The position numbers and the translations under genes are program-made. Positions 53,601 to 57,430 of a DNA stretch of 57,430 bases are shown one piece after another. The notes under the pieces were generated by a model. That model worked only from the letters and a program-made list of their open reading frames with translations. It was not told the DNA's origin and did no database searches. Every line of letters begins with the position of its first letter. The stretch's first letter is position 1. This DNA comes from Sedimentisphaerales bacterium (GTDB taxonomy: Bacteria > Planctomycetota > Phycisphaerae > Sedimentisphaerales > Anaerobacaceae): NCBI GenBank assembly GCA_028282745.1, contig JANQHJ010000160.1, positions 1 to 57,430 of the forward strand, read 5' to 3'.

Positions 53601-54121
53601 ATGATTTTGTCGTCGAGGACTTAACCGAAGAAAACCAGAACGAAACTGTTGAATTAGGGAAACTCCCACTCAAAAAAGCTGAAATCCTCGAACCAAACAA
53701 TCCCGCTCCTGACTTCAATATTCCTGCATTAGATGGAGGCACACTTAGACTCTCCGACTTCAGGGGACAATATTTACTCTTAACATTCTTTATCCCTGAC
53801 GATCAGGGCCCATTTTTAACAGAAATGGAAAATTTAAAGAATATCCAGGACGATCTCTCACAGGACGAGAGGTTCGAAATGGTTGGACTGACCTCTAGCC
53901 AAATGCCTCTCTTCAAAGAAATACTGAGAAAATTCCTCGACGAGTGGCAATTAACCTGGCAGCAGGGATTGTTAGAGAGCATGAATTATAAACTCATGCA
54001 AAAATATCAAATCAACAGTTGGCCGCACAGCCTTCTCATTGATCCCAATGGCATCCTGCTGATCAAAGGCCTAAAAGGTGACGAGCTCTATGATTTCGTC
54101 AGCGACACCCTATCCAAATAA
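50624..54121 (+). CDS. Giant membrane protein with carboxypeptidase-regulatory-like domains and a cysteine-less thioredoxin fold
   Basis: The protein has 1165 residues. The first 45 or so are cytoplasmic, followed by one transmembrane helix (LLKIAAAVLIVAAIALALFNL, about 48-68). An extracytoplasmic stretch contains several beta-sandwich units of the CarboxypepD_reg type. Each has an A..V..D..G.F or G.I....GEPIPNA.V phrase, e.g. GGTIKNENDEPVPNAELF and SGMVTSLSGIPIKNASVAT. A CGCNC cluster lies near residue 230. The last 140 or so residues are a TlpA/AhpC-like thioredoxin fold (PAPDFNIPALDGGTLRLSDF), but the WCGPC site reads DQGPF, so no redox cysteines remain. The four-base overlap with the ECF gene suggests an anti-sigma or sensor role. 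Confidence 0.8.
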   Translation: MSAFENLENKIKAIKRQTSPDTDQLILEDMAAEFQRARKVHLAKLSSALLKIAAAVLIVAAIALALFNLSNKEQKKQYVTPDEKNQPKEIEEQIQPVEQKHVIRQPETTDKSQLKTEMEQVIAFAEASDVNGLFVMLESKEVPVQMLAATYLSRYNDLKVSQTLEKHAAEKYPNDPDNFFIQSAGKIKERLATKNKQEPNEVSIDDIKMRLYILDEVNEMPIEAVQIKYSCGCNCESKNYITDVNGFCQIDFGQKKPSYISITVTKPGSVPMMFSWQEKMIESLPEDFAFYLPKSKAIGGTIKNENDEPVPNAELFISMYIDNDRTEPWIRIDDYKVTTDANGSWECNVFPQQPHNFNVKLKHPEYGTTRIWINESQYKFEDFYNKKSVLVIKKGTIISGMVTSLSGIPIKNASVATGEDRFDNDSPKTKTDEQGRFEFKNYLPIHNENMVTLTIQAKGYAPELKLFSYQDDIESILIALGPPNTIKIHVVDINDQPIVGAGVDAERWRGKRSLSWNRKTNKKGRVTWNNAPADEVLIDIYHRNHMRISDQPLVANDQEYKLVMLPPLVISGNVIDDETNEPISDFAVTKGIRWENGSIHWKEPSQYGYDGQFYNGRYQMKITHPYPGHLLRIDAKGYLPQKSRVFDSNEASVSYNFRLKKGAGNTSIVYEPNNAPAANAQVYIVTNQYISFQNNKPTNRLDSSLFTQTAEDGTLFLKPLLSNSPYKLVIIHDKGFAELTKEQWLQDPNITLQKWGRVEGVLYSGLNVSPQDGIRLYTTHSYTADPNNIRYYYNIDTVTDSNGRFVMNKVKPGETKIARKITTNSGRTTTMSDSKTIEVIAGKTTNVEIGGGGRIVTGQLVKNSQIQNTTQLSYIGCSLTPSIAKQFELEKIYAEFDYPRPDNFDQMTYSEVTKWYRDWVASEEGKEFQQQIQEHFEKIQITHKNYNVLVENDGTFKVIDVLPGRYTLSANLRRPDRHGHSDYTKPIVAEIEYDFVVEDLTEENQNETVELGKLPLKKAEILEPNNPAPDFNIPALDGGTLRLSDFRGQYLLLTFFIPDDQGPFLTEMENLKNIQDDLSQDERFEMVGLTSSQMPLFKEILRKFLDEWQLTWQQGLLESMNYKLMQKYQINSWPHSLLIDPNGILLIKGLKGDELYDFVSDTLSK

Positions 54122-54203
54122 AGCTGTGGATTCCGCCGACAATTTCACATATAATAGCCCCCTTAAAATTTAAATTGCCTTATGCCTGATTTAAGCAGAC
54201 AGG

Positions 54204-54228
54204 TGAGACCAAATTGTCGTTGGTCTCA
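54204..54228. repeat. Inverted repeat upstream of the parvulin gene
   Basis: TGAGACCAA (54204-54212) and TTGGTCTCA (54220-54228) are perfectly complementary with a seven-base spacer. Outer CAGAC and GTCTG extend the hairpin. No T-run follows, so it is more likely a regulatory or RNA-stability hairpin than a terminator. Confidence 0.55.
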
Positions 54229-54268
54229 GGTCTGTGGTCTTGAGTCCTGATTGAACGAGAGGTTTAAA

Positions 54269-55375
54269 ATGCGTAATTTTGTATTCATGGTAGCCTTAAT
54301 ATTATTCGTATTCGCCGGCTGTACTGAAAAAGAAGAACCCAGATACACACCCGAAGAGCTGGAAAACATCCCCCAGCCCATCAGGACCGGCCTGCCTCCC
54401 GTACAAGGCGGCTTCGTACTCGCAGTCGGAACCGATACCATTACCGGAAAAGAGATGGTTGACCTGCTGCTGCCCAGGCTCGCCGAAGCAGCCCAGAACA
54501 TGTCATATGACAAGTTCGCACCAAAAGCTTTACCAGTAGTCATAAGAGAGTTACAGAACAAAGTCGCCGACATCCTTCTCTATCAGAAAGCAATGGCCGA
54601 GGCCCCCGAGCAGATCGATGAACAGCTCGACAAATACGTCGAAGCCGAGACAAGAAGATTCATCTCAAGCTTCGGCGGCGACTATGCAAAAGCCGAGGCT
54701 TTCCTCAATAGTTATTACAAAATGGGCTGGAAAGAATACAGAAAGCATCTTCGCCGTTCTATCCTATCAAGCAGCTACTTACAGGGTAAGCTCCCTGAGC
54801 AAAAACCAATTACGTATAGCGACCTCAAAAAATATTACCAGGACAACATAGACCAGTATCACCGGCAACCGACGATAACCATCCGCCTGATCGACATCGA
54901 CAAGCAGAAGCTCACTACCGGGCCCAACCAGACCCGCACCGAGGCTGCTGCCAAGCTTGCCGTCGAACTTATTGAAAGAATACAAGGCAGCGAGGATTTC
55001 GCCGAACTTGCAAAGCAATACTCCCACGATTACCGCGCCTCCAAGGGCGGCCTTTGGGACCCTATAAAGCCTGACTCTCTCGCCAAGCCTTACGACATCC
55101 TCGCGAAAGAAGCCCAGTCAATGGGCCCAGGCGATATAACCGGCCCGCTCGACACCGGCAACCATGTCTTCATAATGAGACTCGAGGATAAGCAAACCGA
55201 AGAAATTACGGCATTTGAGTCTGTCCAGAAAGAGATCGGGCAACAGCTAAAAATGCAGAACAAGATCGAAGCCATGAACACGCTCATGTCAAAGCTGCTC
55301 GAAGAGGCATCGATAACCGGAATACAAACCTTCGCCGAATTCGTCATGCAGAAGTTATACGTCCAGGCAAACTAA
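54269..55375 (+). CDS. Lipoprotein parvulin-type peptidyl-prolyl isomerase
   Basis: The protein has 368 residues. The signal ends LFVFAGC (lipidated C18). An N-terminal SurA-like helical region (about 50-185) precedes a parvulin domain (about 200-300): TIRLIDIDKQ, FAELAKQYSHDYRASKGGLWDPI and VFIMRLEDKQ. A short helical tail follows. It resembles PrsA/SurA chaperones that fold envelope proteins. ATG 54269 has GAGAGG six bases upstream; the TTG used by the longer frame lies further out. Upstream are 147 bases with the inverted repeat. Confidence 0.88.
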   Translation: MRNFVFMVALILFVFAGCTEKEEPRYTPEELENIPQPIRTGLPPVQGGFVLAVGTDTITGKEMVDLLLPRLAEAAQNMSYDKFAPKALPVVIRELQNKVADILLYQKAMAEAPEQIDEQLDKYVEAETRRFISSFGGDYAKAEAFLNSYYKMGWKEYRKHLRRSILSSSYLQGKLPEQKPITYSDLKKYYQDNIDQYHRQPTITIRLIDIDKQKLTTGPNQTRTEAAAKLAVELIERIQGSEDFAELAKQYSHDYRASKGGLWDPIKPDSLAKPYDILAKEAQSMGPGDITGPLDTGNHVFIMRLEDKQTEEITAFESVQKEIGQQLKMQNKIEAMNTLMSKLLEEASITGIQTFAEFVMQKLYVQAN

Positions 55376-55478
55376 GGCAGGTAATCTTTATAATCAACTA
55401 CTAATCCAGAATGATAAATATAAATTTTGTTAATCCTGTTATCTTGTCTAAAAGAGTTATCTTGTCAGAGTAGCTTAT

Positions 55479-55865
55479 ATGCAGATTATTGCTCACGGCA
55501 TAGACTTAGTTGACTTCCCGCGTATCGCCGAAATGGTTGACCGTCACGGCCGGCGTTTCCTCGACCGCATCTTCACAAAAGCCGAACAGGAGTATGCAAA
55601 TTCGAAAAAAAATAATATTGAAAAGCTTGCAGGCCGCTTCGCCGCTAAAGAAGCCATCCTGAAACTTCTCGGCACCGGCTGGCGAGGCAAGATTGCATGG
55701 ACAGACATCGAGGTAATCAACAACTCATTCGGCCAGCCGCAGGTAAAACTAACCGGCGAAGTCGAAAAGATCGCTAATAAATTATCTGTTGAACAGATCA
55801 GCATCAGTATTACTCACACCGCGAATTTCGCTATCGCTTCAGCAGTCGCCCTTTCCGGCAATTAA
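55479..55865 (+). CDS. acpS: Holo-[acyl-carrier-protein] synthase
   Basis: The protein has 128 residues. AcpS transfers 4'-phosphopantetheine from CoA to ACP. The Mg-binding Asp is in HGIDLVDFPRI and the Glu in KLAGRFAAKEAILKLLGTG; ISITHTANFAIASAVAL is the C-terminal strand. The ATG lacks a strong Shine-Dalgarno. It stands between the chaperone and mnmG, both convergent in strand. Confidence 0.95.
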   Translation: MQIIAHGIDLVDFPRIAEMVDRHGRRFLDRIFTKAEQEYANSKKNNIEKLAGRFAAKEAILKLLGTGWRGKIAWTDIEVINNSFGQPQVKLTGEVEKIANKLSVEQISISITHTANFAIASAVALSGN

Positions 55866-55958
55866 AGATGCCTTAGATACTTAAAACTCAAAACTAAATG
55901 TCTTTGATCTAATGTATTTTGTCTTTTAAATATCCCTACAGCCATATATATTACCCGG

Positions 55959-57430
55959 ATGAATAATTACGATTGCATTGTCATAGGAGCCGGTCACGCC
56001 GGGATAGAAGCTGCCCACGCTGCCGCTGCGATCGGTGCTAAAACCGCCCTGCTCACCATCAGTGCTGAGACTATAGGTTTAATGAGCTGCAATCCAGCTA
56101 TCGGCGGCCTTGCCAAGGGCCAGATCGCTCGCGAAGTTGACGCACTTGGCGGGCTCATGGGCCGTTGCATCGACGCTACCGGCATCCAGTTCAGAATGCT
56201 AAACCGCTCGAAGGGCCCTGCCGTACAATCACCTCGCGCCCAGGCCGACAAACCCGAGTATGCAAAATGGATGCGCAGAGCCTTAGAGCAAACCGAGAAC
56301 CTCGCTATCATCGAGGATCTTGCAATTGACATCATTATCGAAAACAATAAAGTTACCGCTGTCGAATGTAAAAGCGGTGTCGTTTATAATGCTGAAACGA
56401 TCATTGTAACAACCGGCACTTTCCTTCGCGGTGTTATACATATTGGAGATGAGCAGTTCCCAGCCGGCCGCATCGACGATCCACCCAGTATCAAACTCGC
56501 CGAATCACTCGAACGCATAGGTCTGCAAATTGGCAGACTAAAGACCGGCACGCCAGCCCGGCTCGATCCGAAAACCATCGACTATGATAAATGTCAGATT
56601 CAGCACGGCGATACCACTGCCCAGCCGTTCTCATTTATGAACGATTCCATCGACCGCCCTTCCGTTCCCTGCTGGATAACATTCACAAACGATAAAGTTC
56701 ACAAGCTGCTCACCGACAATATAAAACGCACACCGTTATACTCCGGCCAGATCCAGTCAACCGGCCCACGCTATTGCCCGAGCATCGAGGTAAAGGTACT
56801 TCGCTTCCCAGACAGGCCGCGCCACCAGGTCTTCCTCGAACCGGAAGAGGCCGAGCCCAAAACAATATACTGCAACGGCATAAGTACATCCGCACCGCGT
56901 GATATACAGAAGCAAATGCTAAAGCTCTTACCAGGCACCGAGAACGCACGCATCATCCGATACGGCTACGCCATCGAATACGACTACTGCCCGCCCGTCC
57001 AGCTGACAAGCTCGCTCGAGACTAAGAAGATTTCCGGCCTGTTCCTCGCCGGCCAGATAAACGGAACAAGCGGCTACGAAGAAGCAGCAGGCCAGGGCAT
57101 TATCGCCGGTATCAACGCTGCCCAAAAATTGCAGGGCAACGAACCCATCATCCTCGGCCGAGACCAAGCCTATATCGGCGTCCTCATAGACGACCTCAGG
57201 ACAAAAGGCATTGATGAGCCCTATCGTATGTTCACCTCACGGGCTGAGTACAGGCTCTCTTTAAGATCCGATAACGCCGACAGAAGATTAACCGATTTAG
57301 GCAAATCGGTCGGACTCGTAGATAATGAAAGATGGCATAAATACCGGCAAAAAGTCGCATCTATTGACCAACTAAAGATTTACTGCAAAGATACCAATTT
57401 AGCCGGCTCGAACATGTGGGATCTGCTGCG
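55959..57430 (+). CDS. mnmG: tRNA uridine-5-carboxymethylaminomethyl modification enzyme MnmG (5' part)
   Basis: The frame is open from the ATG at 55959 to the window end, giving the first 490 residues of about 620. MnmG with MnmE adds carboxymethylaminomethyl to U34 of certain tRNAs and uses FAD. Seen are the FAD motif VIGAGHAGIEAA, then NPAIGGLAKGQIAREVDALGG and RAQADKPEYAKWMR. Later come EYDYCPPVQLTSSLETK and GLFLAGQINGTSGYEEA. The rest lies beyond the window, so nothing can be said of the C-terminus. Confidence 0.97.
   Translation, partial: MNNYDCIVIGAGHAGIEAAHAAAAIGAKTALLTISAETIGLMSCNPAIGGLAKGQIAREVDALGGLMGRCIDATGIQFRMLNRSKGPAVQSPRAQADKPEYAKWMRRALEQTENLAIIEDLAIDIIIENNKVTAVECKSGVVYNAETIIVTTGTFLRGVIHIGDEQFPAGRIDDPPSIKLAESLERIGLQIGRLKTGTPARLDPKTIDYDKCQIQHGDTTAQPFSFMNDSIDRPSVPCWITFTNDKVHKLLTDNIKRTPLYSGQIQSTGPRYCPSIEVKVLRFPDRPRHQVFLEPEEAEPKTIYCNGISTSAPRDIQKQMLKLLPGTENARIIRYGYAIEYDYCPPVQLTSSLETKKISGLFLAGQINGTSGYEEAAGQGIIAGINAAQKLQGNEPIILGRDQAYIGVLIDDLRTKGIDEPYRMFTSRAEYRLSLRSDNADRRLTDLGKSVGLVDNERWHKYRQKVASIDQLKIYCKDTNLAGSNMWDLL

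Overview
The window reads as a chromosomal segment of a Gram-negative, probably anaerobic or facultative planctomycete, most likely near the Phycisphaerae/Sedimentisphaerales. This is inferred from gene content, not from a marker gene. The clues are a prepilin-like protein with a C-terminal H-X9-DG motif, several dockerin-like Ca-binding repeats (GDxNxDGxVDxxD) on secreted proteins, a Tat-exported sulfatase, an ECF sigma factor coupled to a very large membrane protein, and LPS genes (lpxB, lptF, lptG). There are no tRNAs, rRNAs, CRISPR arrays, phage genes or transposases. Most of the segment is housekeeping.

Layout. 1-7 kb: C-terminal piece of an exported protein, an EF-G-like GTPase, a KDPG/KHG aldolase, an outer-membrane barrel, a sulfatase-fold enzyme without the formylglycine cysteine, and a TauE-type exporter with a small partner. 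7-12.5 kb: fhs-folD one-carbon operon behind a consensus promoter, an SH3-domain protein, a frameshifted permease remnant, a TrmO-like protein and tmRNA. 12.5-17 kb: pilin-like protein, sulfatase, endonuclease V and a cyclophilin joined to dockerin-like repeats. 17-22 kb: a ParA ATPase fused to a glycogen-binding (AMPK/CBM48) domain, an E2 acyltransferase without a subunit-binding domain, and a large exported protein whose C-terminus resembles the first fragment of the window. 22-29.6 kb: APC transporter-EIIA fusion, membrane protein, candidate small RNA, M16 protease pair. 29.6-34 kb: TPP riboswitch-thiC, then lptF-lptG. 34-39 kb: two SUMF1-fold proteins and a lipoprotein cluster (YcfL-, LpoB- and FlgT/CsgG-like). 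39-46.5 kb: trp operon. 46.5-57.4 kb: tkt, lpxB, ECF sigma plus giant partner, parvulin lipoprotein, acpS and the 5' part of mnmG.

The trp operon is the most informative region. It starts with a textbook ribosome-mediated attenuator: a 16-residue leader peptide with three adjacent Trp codons (MKNDYRNSQNWWWPVK), competing stem segments and a terminator. The predicted transcription start falls on or within a few bases of the leader ATG, so the leader peptide may be translated from an almost leaderless RNA. The order is trpE, GxxExxY, FRG, trpG, trpD, trpF, trpB, trpA, with trpC absent. The two foreign genes sit among CTCTGTGG-type repeats, including a 39-nt direct repeat and an exact 18-nt inverted repeat.

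The best candidates for something undescribed are: the ParA-CBM48 fusion, possibly a positioning ATPase for glycogen or another polysaccharide cargo; the FRG/GxxExxY cassette with its repeats inside trp; the attenuator; and the ECF sigma factor paired with an 1165-residue protein carrying regulatory-like beta domains and a cysteine-less thioredoxin fold.
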